A stretch of DNA of 64,000 nt from Neorhizobium galegae (lineage in GTDB: Bacteria; Pseudomonadota; Alphaproteobacteria; Rhizobiales; Rhizobiaceae). The notes beneath the pieces are model-generated. The model was not told the DNA's origin and did no database searches. It was given only the letters and a program-made list of their open reading frames with translations. Position numbers and translations under genes: made by a program. The DNA lies in NCBI RefSeq assembly GCF_017877135.1, contig NZ_JAGIPH010000009.1, positions 143,381 to 207,380 of the forward strand, given 5' to 3'. This document shows positions 46,217 through 54,727 of the stretch, in pieces; the stretch's first letter is position 1; each line of letters begins with the position of its first letter.

Positions 46217-46536
46217 GGGGATTGTCGGCTCGCCTTTTCCTGAAGGCCCGACTGGGCCGTGCGGCGTTGAAGTTCGTCCAGCACATCCTGCAACGGAATA
46301 CCGGCAATCTTCAATACGACCATCAGATGATAAAGCAGGTCCGCCGATTCGGCGGTCAGGTTCTGCCTATCGTTGAGGATGGCGGCGATCACGGTTTCCA
46401 CCGCCTCTTCGCCCAGCTTCTTGGCGGCCTTTTCCTGGCCCGCGGACACAAGCTTTGCCGTCCAGGAGCTTTGCGGGTCGGCCTTGGCGCGCTCGGAGAC
46501 AATCGCCTCCAGATCGGTGAGGGAAAACTGTGTCAT
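46213..46536 (-). CDS. hisE: Phosphoribosyl-ATP pyrophosphatase
   Basis: HisE cleaves pyrophosphate from phosphoribosyl-ATP, the second step of histidine synthesis. The product is 107 residues of the all-alpha MazG-like fold. The metal-binding EKAAKKLGEEAVETVIAA and ESADLLYHLMVVL are the conserved helices. It is a stand-alone hisE; HisI (cyclohydrolase) is not in this window. It starts nine bases after hisF and overlaps coaA. Confidence 0.96.
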   Translation of the reverse strand: MTQFSLTDLEAIVSERAKADPQSSWTAKLVSAGQEKAAKKLGEEAVETVIAAILNDRQNLTAESADLLYHLMVVLKIAGIPLQDVLDELQRRTAQSGLQEKASRQSP

Positions 46537-46545
46537 CGTGTCTCC

Positions 46546-47334
46546 TCAGTCGAGCCGCATCGCAATGCCATGGTCAGCCATGTAGCGCTTGGCCTCACCG
46601 ATGGAATAGGTGCCGAAGTGGAAGATGGAAGCGGCAAGCACCGCCGTCGCGTGACCTTCCTTCACGCCGGCCACCAGATCGTCCAGATTGCCGACGCCGC
46701 CGGAGGCAATCACCGGCACGCGCACCGCATCGGCAATCGCCCGCGTCAGCTCCAGATCGTAGCCGACCTTGGTGCCGTCACGGTCCATGGAGGTAACGAG
46801 CAATTCGCCGGCGCCGCGCTCCACCATGCGGACGGCAAATTCCACCGCATCGATACCCGTCGCGTTGCGTCCGCCATGGGTGTAGATTTCCCAGGCGCTC
46901 TGATTGTCCGAGCCGACGCCCTGGCTTCTGCGCCGCTTGGCATCGATCGAGACGACGATGCACTGGTTGCCGAATTTATCGGCGGCTTCCGCCACAAAAT
47001 CCGGATTGTTGACGGCCGCCGAATTGATCGACACCTTGTCGGCCCCGGCAAGCAGCAGCTTTCGGATGTCAGAGACGGCGCGCACGCCACCGCCGACCGT
47101 CAGCGGCATGAAGCAGTGCTCCGCCGTCTCAGCCACCACCTCGAAGATGGTATCGCGATTGTCAGAGGATGCGGTGATGTCGAGGAAGCAAAGCTCGTCG
47201 GCGCCGGCCGCATCATAGGCCTTGGCCGCCTCCACCGGATCGCCGGCATCGATGAGGTCAACGAAATTGACGCCCTTCACCACGCGGCCGTCCTTCACGT
47301 CGAGGCAGGGGATAACGCGGGCTTTAAGGGTCAT
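46546..47334 (-). CDS. hisF: Imidazole glycerol phosphate synthase subunit HisF
   Basis: HisF is the cyclase that uses ammonia from HisH to close the imidazole ring, also releasing AICAR. The product is a 262-residue TIM barrel. VIPCLDVKDGRVVKG holds the catalytic aspartate near residue 11, MPLTVGGGV and DKVSINSAA the phosphate loops, and SMDRDGTKVGYD the second catalytic aspartate. The ATG at 47334 overlaps the hisA stop. An open frame continuing back through hisA is a shadow. Confidence 0.97.
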   Translation of the reverse strand: MTLKARVIPCLDVKDGRVVKGVNFVDLIDAGDPVEAAKAYDAAGADELCFLDITASSDNRDTIFEVVAETAEHCFMPLTVGGGVRAVSDIRKLLLAGADKVSINSAAVNNPDFVAEAADKFGNQCIVVSIDAKRRRSQGVGSDNQSAWEIYTHGGRNATGIDAVEFAVRMVERGAGELLVTSMDRDGTKVGYDLELTRAIADAVRVPVIASGGVGNLDDLVAGVKEGHATAVLAASIFHFGTYSIGEAKRYMADHGIAMRLD

Positions 47335-48074
47335 GCACGGCCTCCCTTGGCAGCACGAATAAGCGCCAGTGCTTCTGCTGGATCGATGCGGCCATCGTAG
47401 AGCGCGCGGCCGGAAATGGCGCCTTCGAGATTTTTCGCATCGGGTTCCAGCATGCGGCGGATGTCGTCGATGGAGGCAAGGCCACCGGAGGCAATCACCG
47501 GGATCGAGGTGCTGTTGGCAAGTTCCAGCGTGGATGCCCAGTTGATTCCGGCCAGAATGCCGTCGCGGTCGATATCGGTGTATATGATGGCTGCAACGCC
47601 GGCGCCCTCGAACTTTTGCGCCAGCTCCACGATGCCGAGTTCGGAGGCTTCCGCCCAGCCTTCCACCGCCACCTTGCCGCCCTTGGCATCGATGCCGACA
47701 GCAATCTGGCCGGGGAATTTTTTGCAGGCCTCGATGACCAGCGCCGGATCGCGCACGGCAACGGTGCCGAGAATGACGCGGGCCAGACCGCGCGAAAGCC
47801 AGGCCTCGATATGATCGAGTGTGCGGATACCGCCGCCGAGCTGAACCGGGTTTTTCGTCGCCTTCAAAATGGCATCGATGGCAAAGCCATTGCGGCTTTC
47901 GCCGGCAAAGGCGCCGTCGAGATCCACCACATGAAGCCACTCGAACCCCTGGTCTTCGAAGGCTTTCGCCTGGGCGGCGGGATCAGGATTGTAGACGGTC
48001 GCCTGGTCCATGTCGCCAAGCTTCAGGCGAACGCACTGGCCGTCTTTCAGGTCGATGGCGGGAAAGAGGATCAT
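47331..48074 (-). CDS. hisA: ProFAR isomerase HisA
   Basis: HisA isomerises ProFAR to PRFAR in histidine synthesis. The product is a 247-residue TIM barrel. FPAIDLKDGQCVRL holds the catalytic aspartate, LHVVDLDGAF and VQLGGGIRT follow, and YTDIDRDGILAG holds the second catalytic aspartate. The ATG at 48074 starts one base past the end of hisH; an upstream frame overlapping hisH is not conserved. Confidence 0.97.
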   Translation of the reverse strand: MILFPAIDLKDGQCVRLKLGDMDQATVYNPDPAAQAKAFEDQGFEWLHVVDLDGAFAGESRNGFAIDAILKATKNPVQLGGGIRTLDHIEAWLSRGLARVILGTVAVRDPALVIEACKKFPGQIAVGIDAKGGKVAVEGWAEASELGIVELAQKFEGAGVAAIIYTDIDRDGILAGINWASTLELANSTSIPVIASGGLASIDDIRRMLEPDAKNLEGAISGRALYDGRIDPAEALALIRAAKGGRA

Positions 48075-48075
48075 G

Positions 48076-48726
48076 TCAGGGCTTCCAGCGCAGGAAATTG
48101 GAGATGAGGGCAAGGCCGAGCGTCTGGCTCTTTTCCGGATGGAATTGCGCGCCCGCGGTATTTTCATGGGCGACAAACGCCGTCATCGGCCCGCCGTAAT
48201 CGGTGGTCGCCACGATATCGTCAGGGTTTTCTGCCGCCAAGTGATAGGAATGCACGAAATAGGCATGCAAGCCGTCCGGGCCGGTCGGGATGCCCTCGAA
48301 GAGGGCGTGCGGGCGGTGAAGCGTCAGCGTGTTCCAGCCGATTTGCGGGATCTTGAGCGTCGGGTCGGACGGCGTCATTTCCTTGACGTCGCCGCGGATC
48401 CAGCCAAAACCTTTCGTCACGTCCTTTTCCAGACCCCGCGAGGACATCAGCTGCATGCCGACGCAGATGCCGAGAAAGGGACGGCCTTTTGTCTTGACCG
48501 TATCGAACAGGGCCTCTTCCATTCCCTCGACCGCGGAAAGGCCACGACGGCAATCGGCATAAGCGCCGACGCCGGGCAGAACGACGCGATCGGCTGCTGC
48601 CACGATGTCAGGGCTATCGGTCAGCTCGATTGTCGCATCAAGGCCAGCTTCCCGCGCGGCCCGCTCAAAGGCCTTGGTGGCGGAGCGAAGATTGCCCGAT
48701 CCGTAGTCGATGATTGCAACGCGCAT
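48076..48726 (-). CDS. hisH: Imidazole glycerol phosphate synthase subunit HisH
   Basis: HisH is the glutaminase that feeds ammonia to HisF. The product is 216 residues of the class I amidotransferase family. The nucleophile is Cys88 in LGICVGMQ; the histidine and glutamate of the triad are in QFHPEKSQ. It overlaps the preceding DUF2628 gene by one base. Confidence 0.97.
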   Translation of the reverse strand: MRVAIIDYGSGNLRSATKAFERAAREAGLDATIELTDSPDIVAAADRVVLPGVGAYADCRRGLSAVEGMEEALFDTVKTKGRPFLGICVGMQLMSSRGLEKDVTKGFGWIRGDVKEMTPSDPTLKIPQIGWNTLTLHRPHALFEGIPTGPDGLHAYFVHSYHLAAENPDDIVATTDYGGPMTAFVAHENTAGAQFHPEKSQTLGLALISNFLRWKP

Positions 48727-49208
48727 CAGCGTCCCTTCCCCATATCGAAAAGCCCAAGCGCCGGGCCGCCGTAAGCGGGGCCATCGTGGCGCGGGGAGAT
48801 TTTGGTCCAGTGGGCTGCCGGAACCGCAAATTTTTCCGGCTCTGGCAGGCTGGCAAAAAACATCGCCTCGGCGGTGGCAAGGTCCGGCGCTAGCAGCACC
48901 GCTTCTTCGCGCCAGCCGCGCCGCATCAGGCTTTTCACCTGCAAATGGCGTGCCTCAAGCCCGATCAGAAGACCGAGCGCCAGGCTGGACAGCGTTCCCG
49001 CCCAGAAAAACCCCGGCTGGTCAGCAAGCCATCCGGCTAGCAGCTGTATCCCGAGGGCGGCAAAGCCGCTCCACCAGCAGCGGTGCAGCAAAAGCCAGGG
49101 GCTTGGAAACAGGAGTGCCAGCAGCGACATCCTGTCCGCGATGAAGCGCGTGGTGCGATGATCGCGCAGAGGACCGCCCGGTGGCGTCAGGATGATATAG
49201 CGTTTCAA
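48726..49208 (-). CDS. DUF2628 membrane protein between hisB and hisH
   Basis: A 160-residue protein of unknown function. It begins with a short polar segment, then two to three hydrophobic stretches (MSLLALLFPSPWLLLHRCWW, FAALGIQLLAGWLA, FFWAGTLSSLALGLLIGLEA), followed by a soluble C-terminal half. Its position between hisB and hisH is usual in Rhizobiales, though no histidine-pathway role is known. The TGA of this gene overlaps the hisH start by one base. Confidence 0.82.
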   Translation of the reverse strand: MKRYIILTPPGGPLRDHRTTRFIADRMSLLALLFPSPWLLLHRCWWSGFAALGIQLLAGWLADQPGFFWAGTLSSLALGLLIGLEARHLQVKSLMRRGWREEAVLLAPDLATAEAMFFASLPEPEKFAVPAAHWTKISPRHDGPAYGGPALGLFDMGKGR

Positions 49209-49226
49209 AGGTCCTCCTGACGGGCG

Positions 49227-49853
49227 TCAGACCAGCGTGCCCTTGGTGGATGGCACCCGTCCCGCCTGGCGCGGATCGATTTCGGTTGCCTGGCGCAACA
49301 CCCGCGCCACGGCCTTGAAGCAGGTTTCGGCGATGTGGTGGTTGTTGGCGCCGTAATGGTTCATCACATGCAGCGTAATGCCGGCATTCTGGGCAAGGGC
49401 CTGGAAGAATTCACGCACCAGTTCGGTATCGAATGTGCCGATCTTCGGCGCGCTGAAGGTGACGTTCCAGACAAGGAAGGGCCGGCCGGAAAGATCGACG
49501 GCCGCCTTGGTCATGGTTTCGTCCATGGCAAGGTCGATCGAGGCATAGCGGGTGATGCCGCGCCGGTCGCCGAGCGCCTTGGAAATCGCTTGGCCGATGG
49601 CAATGCCGGTATCTTCCACCGAATGGTGATCATCGATGTGCAGGTCGCCGCTGCAATCGATGTCCATGTCGATCAGCGAATGGCGCGACAGCTGGTCGAG
49701 CATGTGGTCGAAGAAGCCGATGCCGGTCTTGATGGACGACTTGCCGGTGCCGTCGAGATCGACGGTCACGGAGATGGCGGTCTCGTTGGTCTTGCGCGAG
49801 ATGGTGGCGCGGCGTTCGGTCATCATAGTCACCGGATCTGTCAGGCTTTTCAT
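49227..49853 (-). CDS. hisB: Imidazoleglycerol-phosphate dehydratase
   Basis: HisB removes water from imidazoleglycerol phosphate. The product is 208 residues, dehydratase domain only (the E. coli protein has an added phosphatase). Metal-binding motifs DIDCSGDLHIDDHHSVED and GANNHHIAE are present, and FFDHMLDQLSRHSLID is a signature. I chose the ATG at 49853 since GAGG lies seven bases upstream; starts at 49826 or 49823 would shorten it by nine or ten residues. First gene of the leftward his cluster and divergent from hslV. Confidence 0.95.
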   Translation of the reverse strand: MKSLTDPVTMMTERRATISRKTNETAISVTVDLDGTGKSSIKTGIGFFDHMLDQLSRHSLIDMDIDCSGDLHIDDHHSVEDTGIAIGQAISKALGDRRGITRYASIDLAMDETMTKAAVDLSGRPFLVWNVTFSAPKIGTFDTELVREFFQALAQNAGITLHVMNHYGANNHHIAETCFKAVARVLRQATEIDPRQAGRVPSTKGTLV

Positions 49854-50022
49854 CGTTTGGCCTCATTATCAGCCGCAAAGCTGCGGTGCAAACGAATAGA
49901 GGGCAGGTGTGTTGCCTGGTCGTCGGTCCGATTTGCAATCGCCGTTCCACCACTTACATGTGAGCCAACAGCCGGAATGGACCGGCGACAGGAAGCCCGG
50001 GTGACGGGCACAGGTGAAACAT

Positions 50023-50547
50023 ATGACGACAATCATTACCGTGCGGAAAGGCGGAAAGGTCATCATGGCCGGCGATGGCCAGGTCAGCCTCGGCCAGACC
50101 GTGATGAAGGGCAATGCGCGCAAGGTGCGCCGCATCGGCAAGGGCGAAGTGATCGCAGGCTTTGCCGGCGCCACCGCCGATGCGTTTACGCTGCTCGACC
50201 GGCTGGAAAAGAAGCTGGAACAGTATCCCGGCCAGCTGATGCGGGCCGCCGTCGAACTTGCCAAGGACTGGCGGACCGACAAGTACCTGCGCAATCTCGA
50301 AGCCATGATGCTGGTGGCCGACAAGACGGTGACGCTGGCCGTGACCGGCAATGGCGATGTGCTGGAACCCGAACACGGCACGATCGCCATCGGTTCGGGC
50401 GGCAATTTTGCCTATGCGGCGGCGCGCGCCATGATGGATTCGGACAAGGATGCCGAACAGATTGCCCGCACCGCGCTCGATATCGCCGCCGATATCTGCG
50501 TCTATACCAACCACAATCTGGTGGTCGAATCGCTGGACGCTGCGTGA
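50023..50547 (+). CDS. hslV: HslV peptidase of the HslUV (ClpQY) protease
   Basis: HslV is the threonine protease that degrades misfolded proteins fed by HslU. The product is 174 residues. The catalytic nucleophile is the threonine right after Met1 in MTTIITVRKGGK, which is why I chose the ATG at 50023 rather than a GTG nine bases earlier. AGDGQVSLGQTVMKGN and GFAGATADAFTL are the proteasome-like signatures. A long GC hairpin separates it from hslU. Confidence 0.96.
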   Translation: MTTIITVRKGGKVIMAGDGQVSLGQTVMKGNARKVRRIGKGEVIAGFAGATADAFTLLDRLEKKLEQYPGQLMRAAVELAKDWRTDKYLRNLEAMMLVADKTVTLAVTGNGDVLEPEHGTIAIGSGGNFAYAAARAMMDSDKDAEQIARTALDIAADICVYTNHNLVVESLDAA

Positions 50548-50584
50548 GCGTCCGGCACTCCCGCTAACGACTGCTGATCATGGG

Positions 50585-50626
50585 TCCCTGCGGCCGGGCT
50601 GAACGACGAAGCCGGCCGGGCAGGGA
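50585..50626 (+). other. GC-rich hairpin between hslV and hslU
   Basis: TCCCTGC and GCAGGGA form the outer stem; GGCCGG and CCGGCC the inner one with small bulges. No U-tract. It could set the relative expression of the two subunits or be a processing site. Confidence 0.5.
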
Positions 50627-50643
50627 TGCCGCAAGAGGAAGAT

Positions 50644-51951
50644 ATGACCACATTTTCTCCCCGCGAAATCGTCTCCGAACTGGACCGCTACATCATTGGC
50701 CAGCATGAGGCGAAACGTGCCGTCGCAATTGCGCTTCGAAACCGCTGGCGCCGCCAGCAACTCGACGAGAGCCTGCGCGACGAGGTGATGCCGAAGAACA
50801 TCCTGATGATCGGGCCGACCGGCGTCGGCAAGACCGAAATCTCCCGCCGCCTCGCCAAGCTTGCTGGTGCCCCCTTCATCAAGGTGGAAGCCACCAAGTT
50901 CACCGAGGTCGGTTATGTCGGCCGCGATGTCGAGCAGATCATCCGCGATCTGGTCGAGATCGGCATCGGACTGGTGCGCGACAAGAAGCGCGCGGAAGTT
51001 CAGGCCAAGGCGCATCAGAGCGCCGAAGAGCGCGTGCTCGATGCGCTGGTCGGCACGACGGCCTCGCCTGCCACACGCGAAACCTTCCGGAAAAAGCTGC
51101 GCGCCGGCGAACTGGACGACAAGGAAATCGACATCGAAGTGGCCGATACGGGGACCGGCATGCCCGGTTTCGAGGTGCCCGGCATGCCCGGCGCCAATAT
51201 CGGCGTGCTCAACCTGTCGGAAATGTTCGGAAAGGCCATGGGCGGCCGCACCAAGAAGGTGCGCACCACCGTGCAGAAGTCCTATGGAGACCTTATCCGT
51301 GACGAGAGCGACAAGCTGATCGACAACGAGGTCATCCAGCGCGAAGCGGTCCGCTCGGTTGAAAACGACGGCATCGTCTTCCTGGACGAGATCGACAAGA
51401 TCGCCGCCCGCGATGGCGGCATGGGAGCGGGCGTCTCGCGCGAAGGCGTTCAGCGCGACCTGCTGCCGCTGGTCGAAGGCACGACCGTGTCGACGAAATA
51501 TGGACCGGTCAAGACCGACCATATCCTTTTCATTGCCTCGGGCGCCTTCCATGTCTCCAAGCCGTCCGATCTCCTGCCCGAACTTCAGGGTCGCCTGCCG
51601 ATCCGGGTGGAGCTGAAGGCTCTCACCAAGGAGGATTTCCGCCGGATCCTGACGGAAACCGAGGCAAGCCTCATCCGCCAGTACCGGGCGCTGATGGAGA
51701 CCGAGCAGCTGTCGCTGGATTTCACCGAGGATGCCATCGATGCGCTGGCCGATGTCGCCGTCCATCTCAACGCGTCGGTCGAGAATATCGGCGCGCGCCG
51801 TCTGCAGACGGTGATGGAACGGGTGCTGGACGAGATCTCGTTCAACGCGCCGGATCGTCCAGGCTCCGCCGTGACCATTGATTCGGGCTATGTGAAGCAG
51901 CATGTCGGCGATATCGCTGCCGATACGGATCTGTCGCGCTACATCCTGTAA
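50644..51951 (+). CDS. hslU: HslU ATPase of the HslUV protease
   Basis: HslU is the AAA+ unfoldase that feeds HslV. The product is 435 residues. Walker A GPTGVGKTE is at 57-65, GYVGRDVEQIIRDL is the pore region, the I domain covers about 110-235, and VFLDEIDKIA is Walker B. The C-terminal SRYIL is the tail that docks into HslV. The ATG at 50644 has AGAGGA five bases upstream. A terminator follows. Confidence 0.97.
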   Translation: MTTFSPREIVSELDRYIIGQHEAKRAVAIALRNRWRRQQLDESLRDEVMPKNILMIGPTGVGKTEISRRLAKLAGAPFIKVEATKFTEVGYVGRDVEQIIRDLVEIGIGLVRDKKRAEVQAKAHQSAEERVLDALVGTTASPATRETFRKKLRAGELDDKEIDIEVADTGTGMPGFEVPGMPGANIGVLNLSEMFGKAMGGRTKKVRTTVQKSYGDLIRDESDKLIDNEVIQREAVRSVENDGIVFLDEIDKIAARDGGMGAGVSREGVQRDLLPLVEGTTVSTKYGPVKTDHILFIASGAFHVSKPSDLLPELQGRLPIRVELKALTKEDFRRILTETEASLIRQYRALMETEQLSLDFTEDAIDALADVAVHLNASVENIGARRLQTVMERVLDEISFNAPDRPGSAVTIDSGYVKQHVGDIAADTDLSRYIL

Positions 51952-52008
51952 AGCGTGGCAAGGGCGCAACGGCTGGTCGCCGTGCGCGCCTCATGACGGG
52001 AAATTGAC

Positions 52009-52040
52009 GGGGCGCGGGCTCGACTCCGCGCCTCCTTTTT
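52009..52040 (+). terminator. Intrinsic terminator of hslVU
   Basis: GGCGCGG and CCGCGCC arms with an 8-base loop, followed by TCCTTTTT. Confidence 0.85.
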
Positions 52041-52098
52041 CAGTAATGCATCACGCACGTGAGCACGCTGCAATTTGCATGTCTGATTCGTCTTCAAT

Positions 52099-53112
52099 GT
52101 GATTCGCCGGAAATTGCAGGGCCATCCGGCCCAGCTCGTCACGACTTCCTGGGATGCCGAAATCTTGCGACGTATCTTGCTGGCCTTGCTGATGATCTTT
52201 TCCTGGAGCGCCTCCCATGCGCTCGCCGGCAGCCTTAACCTGGTGCCGCCGGGAAATCGCAACGTGCAGCAGCCAAAGGTGCCCGGAGCTTCCGTTCGCC
52301 GCACCACCGCCGGCCGCAGCACCTTCGACGAGAAGTACGACAAGATCCGCGATCTTCTCGCAAACGACAAGTCGCTGATCGCCAAGATCAAGCAGACCTC
52401 GCGCCAGTACGACATCGACCCGATCCATATCATCGGCGCGATCGTCGGCGAACATACCTATAATGTCGATGCCTATGACCGGCTGCAGTCCTATTACGTG
52501 AAGGCCGCCGCCTATGCCGGTGATCGGTTCCGCTTCGGCTATAAGGACGAGACGATCGGCGCCTTCGTGCAGCGGTCGCAGTTTTCGAAATGCGATGATT
52601 TCAACGATTCCTATCGCCTCTGGTCCTGCCGCGAGGGTGTGTGGGAGCGTGTCTTCCGGGGCAAGACGGTCGAGGGCGTATCCTACCCCGACAACCGATT
52701 CAGCGCGGTGTTCTTCCAGCCCTTCTTTGCCGGCCAGACCTTTGGGCTTGGCCAGATCAACCCGCTGACGGCGCTGATGCAGTCCGACATGGTGGCCCGT
52801 CGCTCCGGCTATCCCAAGCTCGATGCTGCAAATGCAGCCGATGTCTACAAGGCCATCATGGATCCGGACCAGTCGCTTGCCTATATGGCCGCCACCATCC
52901 GCCGCGCCATCGATGACTACGCACAGATTGCCGGCATGGATATTTCCCGCAATCCCGGCATTACCGCCACGCTTTATAATGTCGGCAATTCGGCCGATCG
53001 CGCCGCAGCGCTTGCCGCGCGCAACCGCAATGGCGGCTTCTCCTGGCCGGAGGAGAATTATTACGGCTGGCTGGTGAACGACAAGCTCGACGAATTGAAA
53101 TCGCTGCTGTGA
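52099..53112 (+). CDS. DUF1402 family exported protein, lysozyme-like
   Basis: A protein of up to 337 residues and unknown function, found downstream of hslU in many Rhizobiales. A hydrophobic segment (LRRILLALLMIFSWSASHALA) looks like a signal peptide but sits at residues 23-43 from the GTG at 52099; a TTG at 52165 would place it at the N-terminus. The mature part has IIGAIVGEHTYNVDAYDRLQ with a glutamate placed like a transglycosylase catalytic acid, and GQTFGLGQINPLTAL recalling the goose-type or SLT GLxQI motif. I infer a periplasmic peptidoglycan-acting protein. Confidence 0.75.
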   Translation: MIRRKLQGHPAQLVTTSWDAEILRRILLALLMIFSWSASHALAGSLNLVPPGNRNVQQPKVPGASVRRTTAGRSTFDEKYDKIRDLLANDKSLIAKIKQTSRQYDIDPIHIIGAIVGEHTYNVDAYDRLQSYYVKAAAYAGDRFRFGYKDETIGAFVQRSQFSKCDDFNDSYRLWSCREGVWERVFRGKTVEGVSYPDNRFSAVFFQPFFAGQTFGLGQINPLTALMQSDMVARRSGYPKLDAANAADVYKAIMDPDQSLAYMAATIRRAIDDYAQIAGMDISRNPGITATLYNVGNSADRAAALAARNRNGGFSWPEENYYGWLVNDKLDELKSLL

Positions 53113-53157
53113 GTTCTGATATAGGTTCTTCGAGCACACGCTTCAGGAGAACCGGTC

Positions 53158-54552
53158 ATGGACATGCGTCCCGAGCCTTTCGAGCCACCGGCACCGGTTC
53201 CCCGGACGGTTCCGCCCGGCCGGCTTGAGATCATCCGCACGGTCTTGCGCAATCCGCTCGAGCTTTGGGGGGAGCCGTCCTATACGCTGCCGTGGATCGA
53301 GACGAAATTCTTTGCCGAGCGCACGCTGATCGTCAATGATCCGGGCCTTATCCGGCATGTGCTGGTGGATAATGTCGCCAATTACGAGATGTCGGAAATC
53401 CGCCAGCTCATCTTGCGCCCCATCCTGCGCGACGGGCTTTTGACAGCGGAAGGCCCTGTCTGGAAGCGCTCGCGCAAAGCCATGGCGCCGGTCTTTACCC
53501 CGCGTCACGCGAAAGGTTTTGCCGGCAAGATGCTGGCGCAATCGCAAGCCTATATCGAAAAATATGCCGACATCGGCCCCGGCGGCCGCATCGAGGACAT
53601 TTCCGTCGACATGACGGAGATCGCCTTTGCGATTCTCTCCGAAACGCTGTTCTCCGGAGATATCGTCACGCAGAGCGAAAAGTTTTCCGACGATGTCGAC
53701 AGCCTGCTGCACCGCATGGGGCGCGTCGATCCGATGGATCTTTTGCGCGCGCCGCCCTGGGTGCCGCGTCTGACGCGCATCGGCGGCGCCAAGGTGTTGG
53801 GAAAATTCCGCGAAATCGTGCGGCTCACCATGGAAAAGCGCAAGGCGATGATGCGGGCCGACCGTGCCTCAACGCCCGACGACTTTCTGACGCTGCTTCT
53901 CGATCTTGCCGGCCCCGACGGGCTGACGCTGGATGAGATCGAGGACAATATCCTCACCTTCATCGGTGCCGGTCACGAGACGACGGCTCGTGCCCTTGCC
54001 TGGACGCTCTACTGCGTCTCCCATTCGCCGCAGGTGCGCGGCCAGATGGAGGAAGAGATCGACCGAGTGATGGCATCGGGGGCCGAACCGGTCGAGTGGC
54101 CTGACCTGATGCCGCATGTGCGCGCAGCCTTCGAGGAAGGCATGCGGCTTTATCCGCCGGCGCCTTCCATCAATCGCGCTGCCATTGCCGATGATCGCTG
54201 GACCAGCGCCGAGGGAAACACCGTCGAGATTGCCGCCGGCACCACGGTTCTCATCATGCCCTGGACGTTGCACCGCCATGCGCTCTACTGGGACAAGCCC
54301 CGCGCCTTCATGCCGGAGCGCTTTCTGCCGGAAAACCGCGGCAAGATCCAACGCTTCCAGTACCTGCCGTTCGGGGCCGGGCCGCGGGTCTGCATCGGAG
54401 CGACATTTGCCATGCAGGAGGCGGTAATCGCACTGGCCGTGCTGATGGCCCGATACCGGTTCGACGCCGTGCCTGGGGCAATACCCTGGCCGGTGCAGAA
54501 GCTCACCACCCAGCCGCAAAACGGTCTGCCGATGCGTGTCAGCCCGCGCTGA
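53158..54552 (+). CDS. Cytochrome P450
   Basis: A 464-residue soluble bacterial P450 of unknown substrate. AGHETT at 271-276 is the oxygen-activating I-helix motif, EGMRLYPPAP the K-helix ExxR, and FGAGPRVCIG the heme-binding loop with Cys412. No ferredoxin or reductase gene is adjacent, so electrons must come from elsewhere. The ATG at 53158 follows GGAGAACCGGTC. It stands between the DUF1402 gene and glcB without obvious shared function. Confidence 0.92.
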   Translation: MDMRPEPFEPPAPVPRTVPPGRLEIIRTVLRNPLELWGEPSYTLPWIETKFFAERTLIVNDPGLIRHVLVDNVANYEMSEIRQLILRPILRDGLLTAEGPVWKRSRKAMAPVFTPRHAKGFAGKMLAQSQAYIEKYADIGPGGRIEDISVDMTEIAFAILSETLFSGDIVTQSEKFSDDVDSLLHRMGRVDPMDLLRAPPWVPRLTRIGGAKVLGKFREIVRLTMEKRKAMMRADRASTPDDFLTLLLDLAGPDGLTLDEIEDNILTFIGAGHETTARALAWTLYCVSHSPQVRGQMEEEIDRVMASGAEPVEWPDLMPHVRAAFEEGMRLYPPAPSINRAAIADDRWTSAEGNTVEIAAGTTVLIMPWTLHRHALYWDKPRAFMPERFLPENRGKIQRFQYLPFGAGPRVCIGATFAMQEAVIALAVLMARYRFDAVPGAIPWPVQKLTTQPQNGLPMRVSPR

Positions 54553-54727
54553 GCCGGGTGCGGGATACCGAGGCCGCGGCCATCGTCCGCCTATCGCAGC
54601 CGCGCGCCGTGCGTGCGCAGCAAGGGCTGACGTGGTCCGTCGGCTGCCTCAATGCAACCAATGCCCGATTGACTAAGCGGTCTGCCCGCGCAAAAACCAC
54701 AGCGGACAGCAAAGAGGGAGCATCTGG

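Noticed and set aside
46546..47940. A 464-codon frame that would make a longer HisF
   Set aside because: The extra N-terminal part is hisA read in another frame. HisF starts at 47334 with the conserved TLKARVIPCLDV.
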